The notes below the pieces were generated by a model. It was not told the DNA's origin. It ran no database searches and worked only from the letters and a program-made list of their open reading frames with translations. The position numbers were made by a program, and so were the translations under genes. Positions 36,703 to 45,629 of a stretch of 64,000 nt of DNA are shown in pieces (position 1 is the first letter of the stretch; each line of letters starts with the position of its first letter). Origin of the DNA: Promethearchaeota archaeon (GTDB taxonomy: Archaea > Asgardarchaeota > Lokiarchaeia > Sigyniarchaeales > Promethearchaeaceae). The DNA lies in contig JAFGBS010000009.1 of the NCBI GenBank assembly GCA_016933055.1, positions 323,590-387,589 of the forward strand, in the 5' to 3' direction.

Positions 36703-36789
36703 TTTTTATTATCCCACTGGTATGAAAGACTCACTTGTTAAATATAATGTGTCTTCATTGCATCGTTAGTGTCTTTGTGTTTCTTTCAT

Positions 36790-38013
36790 CTATTTCATAT
36801 GGGATTGTTTTTCATGAGAGCCATAAGCTTTATTTCGAGATGCTAACTGTCCTAATATTTTTTCTAACTCTGGAGCGATCTGTCCTACTGGTTCACTACT
36901 ATACGGGGTACCAGGTAACGGCATGAACGTATGGGTGTGAATTCGTATTTTTTTCGAAGATTTAAGAATATCCCTGAAAAATTGAAGAGTTAGGGTTATA
37001 TCTTCTTCTGTTTCTCCGGGAAGTCCAAAAATAAAATCTAAATCAACTCCGTATCCATAACCTAGTATCAATTCTATAGCATCTAATGCTTGTTGAAACG
37101 TATGTGCCCGATTACAACTTTTCAGTAATTTATCTGATGCGCTTTGAACTCCAATAGTGAAGAATTTATTGCTTATAAAGGGATGAACTGCTTCCATCAT
37201 CTCCGTAGTGACATATTCTGGTCTAATTTCCGAAGGGAAAGTGCCAAAATAAATTTCATCTAAGTTCGGGATAGCCTTAATATCATGAAGCAATTTTTTT
37301 ACAATTACTGGATTAGTACTCTTGCCTTTAGGAGAACCATATGCAAATGCATTGGGAGTAGTAAACCACACCCGGTCATAACGAATCTCCACAGCTCGTT
37401 TTATCCAACGAACAATATTTTCAGGAGCAACATGTCGCATGGTCGTATACAAATGTCCTGTTTGACAAAATTTACATCGGAAAGGACATCCCCTGCTTAT
37501 TTCGATAGGACAAAATACTCGGTATTTTTCTGAATAAGGGGGATATTTATTCAGATCTACAGATTCATTAACAACATATATTTTTGCAACAGACGAAATG
37601 CTGCTTTTTATATCAGCGAGAAATTTAGGAAAACTGATTTCTGATTCTCCTAATATTACAAAATCAGCTCCCATATGTATAACATCTTCTGGATGACCAG
37701 TAGCATGCCATCCACCAACTACAATTAACAAGTTTTTGCATAATTTCCGTAGTTTCGGTACGTTGTGTTCCATAAAATTTTGAAAATCCGTTCTCTGCGC
37801 CGTCATCAATGATACTGGTATAATCACGTAAGGGCGCTTTCGAATTTGGTAATGCAATAAATTTGAGGGTACTAGTCTGAAAAGATTTTTTCTGATAATC
37901 ACAATATCATAAAGATTCTGGATTTCTGAATTATATTCAATCACACTCAACAATTTTGCATAGGAATACACATTTGGTTTCGAAACGCAAAAGAACAGTA
38001 AAGGTTTTAGCAT
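36790..38013 (-). CDS. B12-binding-like radical SAM protein
   Basis: 407 residues. An N-terminal Rossmann-type cobalamin-binding-like domain (LIVVGGWHATGHPEDV; GADFVILGES) precedes a radical SAM barrel with C176-x3-C180-x2-C183 (RGCPFRCKFC). Downstream FIFGLPGETEED is typical of the same superfamily. It resembles the B12-binding/radical SAM family exemplified by Methanocaldococcus MJ0865 (TIGR04013-like); its reaction is unknown, with methyl transfer to an unreactive carbon a common theme. The canonical DxHxxG cobalamin motif is not evident, so B12 binding is uncertain. Confidence 0.8.
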   Translation of the reverse strand: MLKPLLFFCVSKPNVYSYAKLLSVIEYNSEIQNLYDIVIIRKNLFRLVPSNLLHYQIRKRPYVIIPVSLMTAQRTDFQNFMEHNVPKLRKLCKNLLIVVGGWHATGHPEDVIHMGADFVILGESEISFPKFLADIKSSISSVAKIYVVNESVDLNKYPPYSEKYRVFCPIEISRGCPFRCKFCQTGHLYTTMRHVAPENIVRWIKRAVEIRYDRVWFTTPNAFAYGSPKGKSTNPVIVKKLLHDIKAIPNLDEIYFGTFPSEIRPEYVTTEMMEAVHPFISNKFFTIGVQSASDKLLKSCNRAHTFQQALDAIELILGYGYGVDLDFIFGLPGETEEDITLTLQFFRDILKSSKKIRIHTHTFMPLPGTPYSSEPVGQIAPELEKILGQLASRNKAYGSHEKQSHMK

Positions 38014-38213
38014 CCACTCACATCATGACGAAATTCAAACTGCAATTCGAATTTTTGAAATATATAAAGAATTGAAAAAGAAAAAGTAAATGATTTCAGA
38101 CTGTTACTTCAACCTAGTATAACATCATTACCAACATATAACCTACGAAAACAACTTCGGATATAACGTCAAATGCAACAAAAACTCTTACGTAAAATAC
38201 GTAGGTAGAATTC

Positions 38214-38236
38214 AAGAAAAAATAAAAAAGAAAAAG
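38214..38236 (-). terminator. T-rich terminator of the thermosome gene
   Basis: On the minus strand the first bases after the thermosome stop are nearly all pyrimidine (long T stretches broken by C and A). Archaeal RNA polymerase stops on such T tracts. A second, similar tract lies near 38073-38090. The 238-base gap up to the radical SAM gene holds nothing else I recognise. Confidence 0.5.
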
Positions 38237-38251
38237 TAATAACTTTCGTAT

Positions 38252-39871
38252 CTAGTACATGCCGCCACCAGGAGGCATTCCAGGAGGTCCACCAGAATTT
38301 GCACCGGCAGATATAATATCGTCGATTCTTAATATCATCTGAGCGGCTTCACTTGCAGATTTGATGGCTTGCTTCTTTACCACGATTGGTTCAATAACTC
38401 CTGCTGAAAGAAGATCATCGACAACTCCCAATTCTGGATCAATACCCGAGTTTACATGAGAGGCATGCGAGGCTCTTAGCTGCATCAGCATATCAATCTG
38501 ATCAAACCCTGCATTTTCAGCAAGCGTTTTGGGAATAATGTCCAAGGAATCAGCAAATACTTTTACAGCTAATTGCTCTCTCCCGCTTAGGGACTCTGCA
38601 TACTCTCGTAACTGTTTCGCAACTTCTGCCTCGGGGGCTCCACCGCCTCCAATGACCGCAGGTTGTTCAATTATGTCTTTAACCACGCATAAGGCATCAT
38701 GTATCGCACGATCTGCTTCTTCTACGACCAGCTCAGTCCCTCCTCGGATTAGAATGCTAAGTGCACGAGGATCTTTACAGTCTTCGACAAAAACCCAATC
38801 TTCCTTCATTACTTTCCGTTCCTCGAACAGTCCTGCTTTTCCTAGCTTGGTTTTGTCTAATCCTTCGAAGGATGTGAAAATCGTACCTCCGGTAGCTTTT
38901 GAGAGTTTTTCTAAATCGGATTTCTTTACTCGACGCACTGCCGATATTCCTTTTTTTGCTAAAAAGTGTTGTACTAAATCATCGATTCCTTTTTGGCAAA
39001 TCACGACATTTGCACCGGTTGCAACGATCTTATCTACCATGTCTTTGAGCATTTGCTCTTCTTGATCTAAGAAAGACTGGATCTGGTCTGGTGATGTAAT
39101 CGAAAGCTTAGCATCGAATTCGGTTTTTTTGATCTCTAAAGCTTCTTGCAAAAGAAGTATCTTAGCATTCTCAACGCGTTTTTTCATGCTTGGATTTACA
39201 ACTTCTTTATCCAAGATAATACCCGATATGAGTTGGGTGTCTTCTACTGACTCTCCTTCTTTCTTTTGAATCTGGATTTTATCAAGGTCCACAAAAAGGG
39301 TACCATCTTTTTCTTCTACGACACTAAGTGCGGCTTTTACAGCGATGTCAGCAATACGGTGTTTACTATCGTTAACTACTTTACTGGACATGCTGGTGAT
39401 GGCTGCTTGTCTCAAAATGTTTTGATCTTTAGGATCGACTTTCGTCCCGATAGCGTCTAAAATTTCCAAAGCTTTTTCTGCAGCTTTTTGGAACCCTTCT
39501 GTAATGATTGTGGGATGAATTTTCTGTTCTAGCAGTTTTCCTGCACGTTTAAGTAATTCACCGGCTAACACGACTGCGCTTGTTGTGCCATCTCCCACTT
39601 CGTCGTCCTGCGTCTTTGCTACTTCTACGATCATTTTTGCTGCGGGATGCTGAACATCTATCTCTTTTAAGATGGTAGCTCCATCATTTGTTATAGTGAC
39701 ATCTCCAAATTGGTCCACGAGCATTTTATCCATACCTCGTGGTCCTAAACTAGTCCGCACGGCTTCTGCTATAACTTTTGCAGCTGCAATGTTGTTTTGC
39801 TGAGCATTTTTTCCTTGTTGGCGCTCTGAACCTTCTTTTAACAATAATACTGGTTGTCCTGATAAACTAAT
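38252..39871 (-). CDS. thsA: Thermosome subunit (group II chaperonin), probable ATT start
   Basis: Group II chaperonin subunit, 539 residues from the proposed start, forming the double-ring ATP-driven folding machine of the archaeal cytosol. Seen: [40 protein letters not shown] (ATP site), [15 protein letters not shown] and a C-terminal Gly/Pro/Met tail. A GTG at 39880 is the first canonical start but forms part of the AGGTGAT ribosome-binding site. ATT at 39871 lies six bases after AGGTG and gives [16 protein letters not shown], the standard chaperonin beginning. If the transcript is instead leaderless, GTG would be used. A TATA-like element lies close upstream. Confidence 0.9.
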   Translation of the reverse strand: MSLSGQPVLLLKEGSERQQGKNAQQNNIAAAKVIAEAVRTSLGPRGMDKMLVDQFGDVTITNDGATILKEIDVQHPAAKMIVEVAKTQDDEVGDGTTSAVVLAGELLKRAGKLLEQKIHPTIITEGFQKAAEKALEILDAIGTKVDPKDQNILRQAAITSMSSKVVNDSKHRIADIAVKAALSVVEEKDGTLFVDLDKIQIQKKEGESVEDTQLISGIILDKEVVNPSMKKRVENAKILLLQEALEIKKTEFDAKLSITSPDQIQSFLDQEEQMLKDMVDKIVATGANVVICQKGIDDLVQHFLAKKGISAVRRVKKSDLEKLSKATGGTIFTSFEGLDKTKLGKAGLFEERKVMKEDWVFVEDCKDPRALSILIRGGTELVVEEADRAIHDALCVVKDIIEQPAVIGGGGAPEAEVAKQLREYAESLSGREQLAVKVFADSLDIIPKTLAENAGFDQIDMLMQLRASHASHVNSGIDPELGVVDDLLSAGVIEPIVVKKQAIKSASEAAQMILRIDDIISAGANSGGPPGMPPGGGMY

Positions 39872-39875
39872 TTTT

Positions 39876-39882
39876 ATCACCT
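39876..39882 (-). promoter_or_regulatory. Ribosome-binding site AGGTGAT of thermosome gene
   Basis: AGGTGAT is fully complementary to the usual archaeal 16S 3' end. Six bases separate AGGTG from ATT 39871. The only nearby canonical codon, GTG 39880, lies inside this site. Confidence 0.55.
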
Positions 39883-39896
39883 ATTTATATTTTAAG

Positions 39897-39904
39897 TATT
39901 TAAA
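39897..39904 (-). promoter_or_regulatory. TATA-box-like element of thermosome promoter
   Basis: Minus-strand TTTAAATA, about 26-33 bases before the proposed start. If this is the TATA box, transcription would begin very near the start codon and the ribosome-binding site might be absent from the message. This keeps the choice between GTG and ATT open. Confidence 0.35.
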
Positions 39905-40157
39905 TGAAGTCTAAGTCACCGTATCTATGATAGTTTAAAATTTTTTTGATCATTCTCATCTAGGTCTGATTCTGATGGGCAGTAATTCCCATGAATAATG
40001 GTGAAGGTATTTTCAATACTCTCCTACAATGCTCCCCTATAAGAAGAATATAAGTATCTAACTTTATTTTTGGCGTTGGTAATTTAATAATTTCATAACA
40101 AGTAATTTTAATTATTCTAATGGTCAAGTATATTCATCAAATTTAGGAATGAAAGAT

Positions 40158-41261
40158 ATGGTAAAACGACTACCATTACACACTACACATGTCGAATTAG
40201 GAGCGAAAATGATAGAATTCGCTGGGTATATAATGCCTGTACATTATGAAACAGGCGTTATTGCAGAACATATGAATGTTCGGGAAAATATAGGTTTATT
40301 TGACATATCTCACATGGGAGAAGTATTAGTAGAAGGCCCAGATGCTAAACCTTATCTTCAGAAAATGTTTACTAATGATTTAAGCCTTCTCTATGATGGA
40401 AAATCCCAGTATGGATGTTTGTGTTATGAAAATGGTACCACTGTAGAGGACAGTTTTTATTATCAGCATTCTGAGACGAAATATCGCCTTATCATTAATG
40501 CTGCAAACCGCGAAAAGGATTTAAATTGGTTGAGTAAACATGCTGAGAAATTCAATGTCAGAATAAAAGACATGTCTAATCTAAGGGGAAGGTATGCCCT
40601 CCAAGGACCTAAATCATTCGAAACCCTAGAACCTTTATTATCTGATAGCATCAAAAACCTTCAGCGATTTCATTTTAAAGAAACCCAACTACTTGGCGTT
40701 GAAGTATTCATAGCTCAAACGGGATACACAGGTGAATTTGGATATGAAATCTCTTTTGAAGTTGCTGATGCTCAAAAAGTATGGAATTCAATATTGGAAT
40801 CTGGAAAAATCTATAATATACTCCCCATCGGATTGGGAGCACGTGATACCTTGCGATTAGAAGCCTGTTATTCCCTATATGGGCATGAATTGACTGATAA
40901 AATCACTCCAGTAGAGGCGGGAATTGGATTCTGTGTGAAACCAAAAGAAGGAATTGACTTTATTGGTAAAAAGGTTTTACTTGACCAAAAAGAGAATGGT
41001 ACGGATAAAAAAATCGTTGGATTTGAAATAATCGGAAAAGGAATCGGTCGAGAGGAGTATAAAGTATATTCGATGGATGGTGAGGAGATTGGTTATATTA
41101 CCAGTGGAACATTTTCTCCTTTGTTAAAGAAAGCGATCGGTTTAGTATTATTAAAGATTGAATATACATCAATAGGTACCGAATTTAATATCGATATTCG
41201 GGGTAAACCCACTAAAGCTATAGTGGCACCTACACCCTTTTATGACGTTCATAAAAAATAA
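40158..41261 (+). CDS. gcvT: Glycine cleavage system T protein
   Basis: Aminomethyltransferase, 367 residues. MVKRLPLHTTHVELGAK, the FDISHMGE loop, GLGARDTLRLEA and SGTFSPLLKKAIGL are family hallmarks. It moves the methylene group from lipoylated H protein to the pterin C1 carrier (tetrahydrofolate or tetrahydromethanopterin) and frees ammonia. I use ATG 40158, as homologues start MVKRTPL; ATG 40149 would add three residues. First gene of a four-gene plus-strand operon (T, H, PA, PB). The 277 bases before it, shared with the thermosome promoter, hold A/T-rich promoter-like sequence and no recognised riboswitch. Confidence 0.95.
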   Translation: MVKRLPLHTTHVELGAKMIEFAGYIMPVHYETGVIAEHMNVRENIGLFDISHMGEVLVEGPDAKPYLQKMFTNDLSLLYDGKSQYGCLCYENGTTVEDSFYYQHSETKYRLIINAANREKDLNWLSKHAEKFNVRIKDMSNLRGRYALQGPKSFETLEPLLSDSIKNLQRFHFKETQLLGVEVFIAQTGYTGEFGYEISFEVADAQKVWNSILESGKIYNILPIGLGARDTLRLEACYSLYGHELTDKITPVEAGIGFCVKPKEGIDFIGKKVLLDQKENGTDKKIVGFEIIGKGIGREEYKVYSMDGEEIGYITSGTFSPLLKKAIGLVLLKIEYTSIGTEFNIDIRGKPTKAIVAPTPFYDVHKK

Positions 41262-41274
41262 GGAGCAAAACAAA

Positions 41275-41670
41275 ATGAACTTTCCAAACAATTTGAAATA
41301 TTCTAAAACACATGAATGGATATTGAAACAAGATGACAATATCGCCTTGGTAGGGATTACAGATTATGCCCAACACGAACTTGGAGATATTGTATTTGTA
41401 GAATTCGAACCTGCGGGGGAGAATAAAAGTAAAGGAGATACTATCTGTAATTTAGAATCTGTTAAAGCTGTTGCATCTGTATACATGCCAGTTTCGGGGA
41501 AAATCAAGGAAATTAATCCAAAACTATTGGAAGATGAAGATTTTGCGCTTGTTAATAATTCTCCCTATGAGAATGGATGGTTAATACAAATTGTAATGAG
41601 TAATTCAGATGAACTCTCTGAACTTATGGATTCAACTACTTACCAACAATTTGTCGAGGAAGCAAAATAA
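41275..41670 (+). CDS. gcvH: Glycine cleavage system H protein
   Basis: 131 residues from ATG 41275, which follows AGGAG at 41261-41265; an in-frame ATG at 41242 inside gcvT is less likely. HEWI near the N-terminus and the lipoyl loop ESVKAVASVYMP carry the lipoyl-lysine (Lys64). It shuttles the aminomethyl group between P, T and L proteins. No lipoate ligase/synthase or L protein is in this window. Confidence 0.95.
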   Translation: MNFPNNLKYSKTHEWILKQDDNIALVGITDYAQHELGDIVFVEFEPAGENKSKGDTICNLESVKAVASVYMPVSGKIKEINPKLLEDEDFALVNNSPYENGWLIQIVMSNSDELSELMDSTTYQQFVEEAK

Positions 41671-41672
41671 TA

Positions 41673-43064
41673 ATGGATTTTTCTCCCCTTTCCAAGCAAG
41701 ATATTCTAGAAATGCTGAAAACTATCGGTGTTGATTCTATAGAAGATCTGTTTAGAGATATACCTAAATCTATTCGTAATCCCTTACTGGGAATCGGCAA
41801 TGGGAATTCGGAATTAGAAACACGCTTAATTCTGGAAGATCTTGCTTCCAAAAATACGGTATATACATCATATTTTAGAGGAGCAGGGATGTATAATCAC
41901 TACATTCCCCCTGTGGTTAACCAGATTATTAATCGCAATGAATTTTATACGGCATATACACCCTACCAGCCTGAAGTCTCTCAAGGGTATCTGCAGGCTA
42001 TTTTTGAATACCAGACTGCTATTTGTAACCTAACTGGAATGTATGCGACAAATGCATCCGTATATGATGGAGCAAATGCACTCGTAGAAGCCGCTATTAT
42101 GTCAAAAAATATCACTAGAAGAAATTCGTTTCTTATTATTGGTGAATTAAATCCGGAATATTATCGCGTATTTAAGACATATGGATTTTCTTGCGAGTTT
42201 CAAATTCTATCGACAAATCTTGAGAATTATAAAGAAATGCTACAACTAGGTGAGTACGCTGCTGTTGTGATTCAAAATCCGACTTTTTTTGGAAATCTTC
42301 AAGATCTTGAGAACATTTGTAAAACTGTTAAAGAAATTTCTCCTAAAACTCTCATAATTGAGGTCATTATCGAATCAACTAGCTTAGGACTTCTCAAAAA
42401 ACCCGCTAGTTTTGGTGTAGACATCGTATGTGGAGAAGGACAACCTTTAGGCATACCAATGTCATTCGGAGGACCTTCCTTAGGTTTTCTAGCTACGACT
42501 AAGCAGCATTACAGAAAATTGTCTGGAAGGATTGTGGGAGAAACTACTGAAATAGATGGTAAAAAAAAAGGATATTTACTGACGTTACAAGCGAGGGAAC
42601 AGCATATACGTAGAGAAAAAGCACTCTCCAATATCTGTTCTAATCAGGCATTATGTGGATTAGCAATAATTGTGTATTTGACCGCAATGGGTTACAAAGG
42701 TTTACGTAAAGTTGCTGAATTGAACGTAAAGAATGCGTATTATTTAAAGTCGCAACTCAAAGATTTGCCGGGCATTGAAGTCTTAAATGGAAATACTCCT
42801 ACCTTTAATGAATTTTTAATCAGTGTTCCTACCGGATTTAATGAACACTTGGAAAAAATCTGTATACAAAACCATCTTCTCCCTCCGTATCTACTTGAAA
42901 AAGATACCTTAGAGATAACAAGAGAGATGTCAATGTACGATTTCAAAAATGAGCGGGATTATTTACTTACATGTGTTACAGAAATGAATAGGGCTGAACA
43001 TATTCAAGAATTCATACAAATATTCAAACAAGCCATGCAATTAAACGGAGGAAGTCCAAAGTGA
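41673..43064 (+). CDS. gcvPA: Glycine dehydrogenase subunit 1 (P protein alpha)
   Basis: 463 residues. Split-type glycine decarboxylase N-terminal half: FRGAGMYNHYIPPVV, YTPYQPEVSQGYLQAI, and GEGQPLGIPMSFGGPSLGFL are conserved. It pairs with subunit 2 to decarboxylate glycine on PLP and load the H protein. The stop overlaps the GTG of gcvPB by three bases, so the pair is coupled. GAGGA lies before the ATG. Confidence 0.95.
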   Translation: MDFSPLSKQDILEMLKTIGVDSIEDLFRDIPKSIRNPLLGIGNGNSELETRLILEDLASKNTVYTSYFRGAGMYNHYIPPVVNQIINRNEFYTAYTPYQPEVSQGYLQAIFEYQTAICNLTGMYATNASVYDGANALVEAAIMSKNITRRNSFLIIGELNPEYYRVFKTYGFSCEFQILSTNLENYKEMLQLGEYAAVVIQNPTFFGNLQDLENICKTVKEISPKTLIIEVIIESTSLGLLKKPASFGVDIVCGEGQPLGIPMSFGGPSLGFLATTKQHYRKLSGRIVGETTEIDGKKKGYLLTLQAREQHIRREKALSNICSNQALCGLAIIVYLTAMGYKGLRKVAELNVKNAYYLKSQLKDLPGIEVLNGNTPTFNEFLISVPTGFNEHLEKICIQNHLLPPYLLEKDTLEITREMSMYDFKNERDYLLTCVTEMNRAEHIQEFIQIFKQAMQLNGGSPK

Positions 43065-44521
43065 AAACTATTTTTGAAAAAAGCATAGATTGTCCCTTAA
43101 CACACCATAGGATTTCAGATTCCCCTCTTATCGCCAAAAAAATCAATGAAATTATCCCAGACATCTACTTGGAGACAGATCATGGTTACGGGTGTGATGA
43201 AGAGCACATACTACCTGAGGTCTCTGAAGTAGAATTAGTGAGACATTATGTTAAACTTTCAACTCGCAATTTTGGAGTTGATACGGGTTTTTACCCATTA
43301 GGCTCATGCACAATGAAATACAATCCAAAAATCAATGAGTACACAGCATCTTTGCCTGGTTTTTTAACCCATCCCTATCAATCTTCCAATCAAATTCAAG
43401 GTTCATTAGAATTATTGTATGATTTGGAACAAAAATTATGTAAAATAACTGGTATGGATGCATTTACTCTTCAACCCTCAGCTGGCGCCCATGGAGAATT
43501 TACAGGCATTTCAATAATGAAAAAATATTTTCATGAGAAAGGAGAAACCAAAAAATTCATCATTGTTCCAGATTCTGCACATGGAACTAATCCAGCAACT
43601 GCGGCAATGTGTCAATATGGAGTAATTACGATAACCTCTAATAAGCATGGAGAAGTTTCACTAGAGGAATTAGAAGCAGCAATGCAACAAAGGGATGTAG
43701 CGGGAATCATGTTGACAAATCCTAACACTTTGGGATTATTTGACAGAAATATCCTTAAAATTACAGAAATCGTACATAGATATGGGGGTTTGGCATATTA
43801 TGATGGGGCAAATATGAATGCAATGATGGGAAAATGTAAACCCGGAGAGATGGGATTTGATATTATTCATCTCAATTTGCACAAAACCTTTTCTACTCCC
43901 CATGGAGGAGGTGGACCTGGTTCAGGACCCGTAGGAGTTAAAAAATTTTTAACTGAGTACTTACCAAATCCTCGGATTGTATATAATGATAAAAAATACA
44001 CTCTTTCAGAGGTCGCAACTAAATCCATTGGAAAAGTTAAGGCGTTTTATGGTAATTTTGGGATTCTCGTAAGGGCGTACACCTACATTTTAATGATGGG
44101 GGAGGATGGATTAATCCGCGCTTCAGAGAATGCAGTTCTTAACGCTAATTATCTTCGCTCATTGCTAAGTACTGAATATAAGGTACCTTTTGACCGAATC
44201 TGCCAACATGAATTTGTTATGAGTGATGAAACCCTAAAAAATGAATGTACAACGTTAGATCTGGCTAAACGATTACTTGATTATGGATTCCATGCACCGA
44301 CGATTTATTTTCCTCTCATCGTTTCAGGTGCTATTATGATAGAACCGACCGAAACTGAAACCAAGGAAACTTTAGATACATTCGCCCAAACTCTCAAGAA
44401 AATTAAGACTGAATCCATCCGAGAGCCTGAACTTTTGAAGAAGGCCCCCATAAGTACAGTAGTTGGAAGGCTTGATGAAGTTAAAGCTGCACGCCAGCCA
44501 AAACTAAAATTTGAGAATTAG
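43061..44521 (+). CDS. gcvPB: Glycine dehydrogenase subunit 2 (P protein beta)
   Basis: 486 residues. PLP lysine is Lys275 in NLHKTFSTPHGGGGPG; other signatures include FYPLGSCTMKYNPKIN and LQPSAGAHGEFTG. It starts at GTG 43061, nine bases after GGAGG. With gcvPA it forms the decarboxylase. The C-terminal APTIYFPLIVSGAIMIEPT is as in homologues. Confidence 0.95.
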   Translation: MKTIFEKSIDCPLTHHRISDSPLIAKKINEIIPDIYLETDHGYGCDEEHILPEVSEVELVRHYVKLSTRNFGVDTGFYPLGSCTMKYNPKINEYTASLPGFLTHPYQSSNQIQGSLELLYDLEQKLCKITGMDAFTLQPSAGAHGEFTGISIMKKYFHEKGETKKFIIVPDSAHGTNPATAAMCQYGVITITSNKHGEVSLEELEAAMQQRDVAGIMLTNPNTLGLFDRNILKITEIVHRYGGLAYYDGANMNAMMGKCKPGEMGFDIIHLNLHKTFSTPHGGGGPGSGPVGVKKFLTEYLPNPRIVYNDKKYTLSEVATKSIGKVKAFYGNFGILVRAYTYILMMGEDGLIRASENAVLNANYLRSLLSTEYKVPFDRICQHEFVMSDETLKNECTTLDLAKRLLDYGFHAPTIYFPLIVSGAIMIEPTETETKETLDTFAQTLKKIKTESIREPELLKKAPISTVVGRLDEVKAARQPKLKFEN

Positions 44522-44529
44522 TAACTATA

Positions 44530-44550
44530 TTTTTTTTTATTTTTTCTCTT
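44530..44550 (+). terminator. T-rich terminator of the gcv operon
   Basis: Nine bases after the gcvPB stop there is a run of nine T, then AT and a T/C stretch, as expected for an archaeal intrinsic stop. It overlaps the converging NusA-like gene's end by two bases. Confidence 0.5.
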
Positions 44551-45070
44551 AACTAAACGATACTTTTGTAATGCCGCGTATCATTAAAGAACATGCTTTT
44601 TCCAAGGATTCTAATGGGATTCGGTGAGATCCAATATTTCCTCGTTCACGAATAGCTCCTTCAGGATCGCTTATGTTTATTCTATATTCTGACTCCATTG
44701 TGGGCAAGTAGATTTGATTTACACCTAACAGAATTTCGGGGGAAATGAGTTCTTGAATCATTTCTTTCACCGAACTTTTTTCGATGATAACGATGTTTGG
44801 AATTAGATATAAATCTTGAATTTTTAGGAGTAATTCAGGGCTAAACTTTATTGTATCCCCGATTCCTACCACTAAAAATACGATATCTCCCACATCGATC
44901 GCGTTATAAAACGAAGCGGTTTTCAGTTCGGGAAAGTCTCCTTCTTCGAAATCCAGTAAATCTTTTGCGAGGTCCATATCGAATTGTGTAACATATCCTT
45001 GATCATAGCGTTCTTGACAGCTATAACAAAGTGTATCCAGACAAGTTTTACAAACAGGTAATTTTTTCAA
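44549..45070 (-). CDS. NusA-like KH-domain protein (archaeal)
   Basis: 173 residues. It opens with a Cys pair pattern PVCKTCLDTLCYSC, then a linker (VTQFDMDLAKDLLDF), then NAIDVGDIVFLVVGIGDTI and ISPEILLGVNQIYLPT, as in the archaeal 'transcription elongation factor NusA-like' proteins (Cys N-terminus plus a KH-type domain). The RNA-binding GxxG loop of KH domains is not evident here, so RNA binding may be altered. The start is TTG 45070, behind GGAGG with an 11-base spacer. It is followed on the other side by eL38, consistent with an information-processing role. Confidence 0.55.
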   Translation of the reverse strand: MKKLPVCKTCLDTLCYSCQERYDQGYVTQFDMDLAKDLLDFEEGDFPELKTASFYNAIDVGDIVFLVVGIGDTIKFSPELLLKIQDLYLIPNIVIIEKSSVKEMIQELISPEILLGVNQIYLPTMESEYRINISDPEGAIRERGNIGSHRIPLESLEKACSLMIRGITKVSFS

Positions 45071-45148
45071 GTTCTTTATTTCCTCCTATAGCCAACATCA
45101 TATTGCCAATGCTAAAGAAGGAGTTGGAACTAGATGATTTTTCGATGT

Positions 45149-45343
45149 TTAAAGTTCAATAATATCGATATTCAATCTTTTAGTTAACATATCTGCTTTT
45201 TCTGGTGTAGTTTTAAAAATATATAGGGTGGTTGGTGTCCTTAATTTTAATTTAACTACATCTCCACTACGTTTAACTCTGCAACTTTGAGCTCGCTTGG
45301 ATATATCTAAAAATTCTTCTTCTTTAGTAATTTCAGTCGGCAT
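45149..45343 (-). CDS. rpl38e: Ribosomal protein eL38
   Basis: 64 residues matching eL38: EEFLDISKRAQSCRVKR, VVKLKLRTPTTLYIFKT, then a lysine-terminated helix with EKADMLTKRLN. A large-subunit protein shared by eukaryotes and only part of the archaea, so it supports an Asgard/TACK origin. ATG 45343 has no ribosome-binding site and may be leaderless. Upstream lies eL40 in the opposite direction. Confidence 0.85.
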   Translation of the reverse strand: MPTEITKEEEFLDISKRAQSCRVKRSGDVVKLKLRTPTTLYIFKTTPEKADMLTKRLNIDIIEL

Positions 45344-45454
45344 TTGGTTTGTGAATATACCATTTTTAAAAAATTTTTTCTAGTTCCTTTGAAAGAAATG
45401 GTATCATGCGCAAATTTTTTTAGTTAAGTTAAATAGACCAGCATACGAACTAAT

Positions 45455-45462
45455 AAGGTGAT
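45455..45462 (+). promoter_or_regulatory. Ribosome-binding site AAGGTGAT of eL40
   Basis: Strong Shine-Dalgarno match. AAGGTG ends six bases before ATT 45467. The in-frame GTG 45458 is part of the site itself. Confidence 0.6.
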
Positions 45463-45466
45463 TATC

Positions 45467-45628
45467 ATTCCAATCGCAGATCCTCAGAAACGTAAAATTG
45501 CTGCCCATTACTTATTGTACAAGACCATATGTCGTAGATGCGGAGCTTTAAATCCGTATAATGCCAAGAAATGTCGACGTTGTCGTGGAAAAGATCTCAG
45601 ACAGAAAAAACGCGAAGTAGGGAAATAA
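45467..45628 (+). CDS. rpl40e: Ribosomal protein eL40, probable ATT start
   Basis: A short gene of 53 residues found by direct translation. It reads [22 protein letters not shown] and then C-x2-C ... C-x2-C ([13 protein letters not shown]), the zinc ribbon of eL40, followed by a basic tail. Archaeal eL40 proteins begin MP(L/I)xDP, which is what an ATT start gives. GTG 45458 would add three residues and would need to serve as its own ribosome-binding site. The stop at 45626-45628 lies one base from the purE stop on the other strand. Confidence 0.88.
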   Translation: MPIADPQKRKIAAHYLLYKTICRRCGALNPYNAKKCRRCRGKDLRQKKREVGK

Positions 45629-45629
45629 T

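Noticed and set aside
38529-39065. 178-residue open frame on the plus strand opposite the thermosome gene
   Set aside because: It lies wholly within a strongly conserved coding frame on the other strand, has no ribosome-binding site, and its residues are Ser/Pro-rich in the way antisense frames of such genes usually are.
39872-40157. Glycine riboswitch upstream of the gcv operon
   Set aside because: Only a short ATGGG/CCCAT pair is visible; the conserved glycine-aptamer core could not be found, and the class is mainly bacterial.
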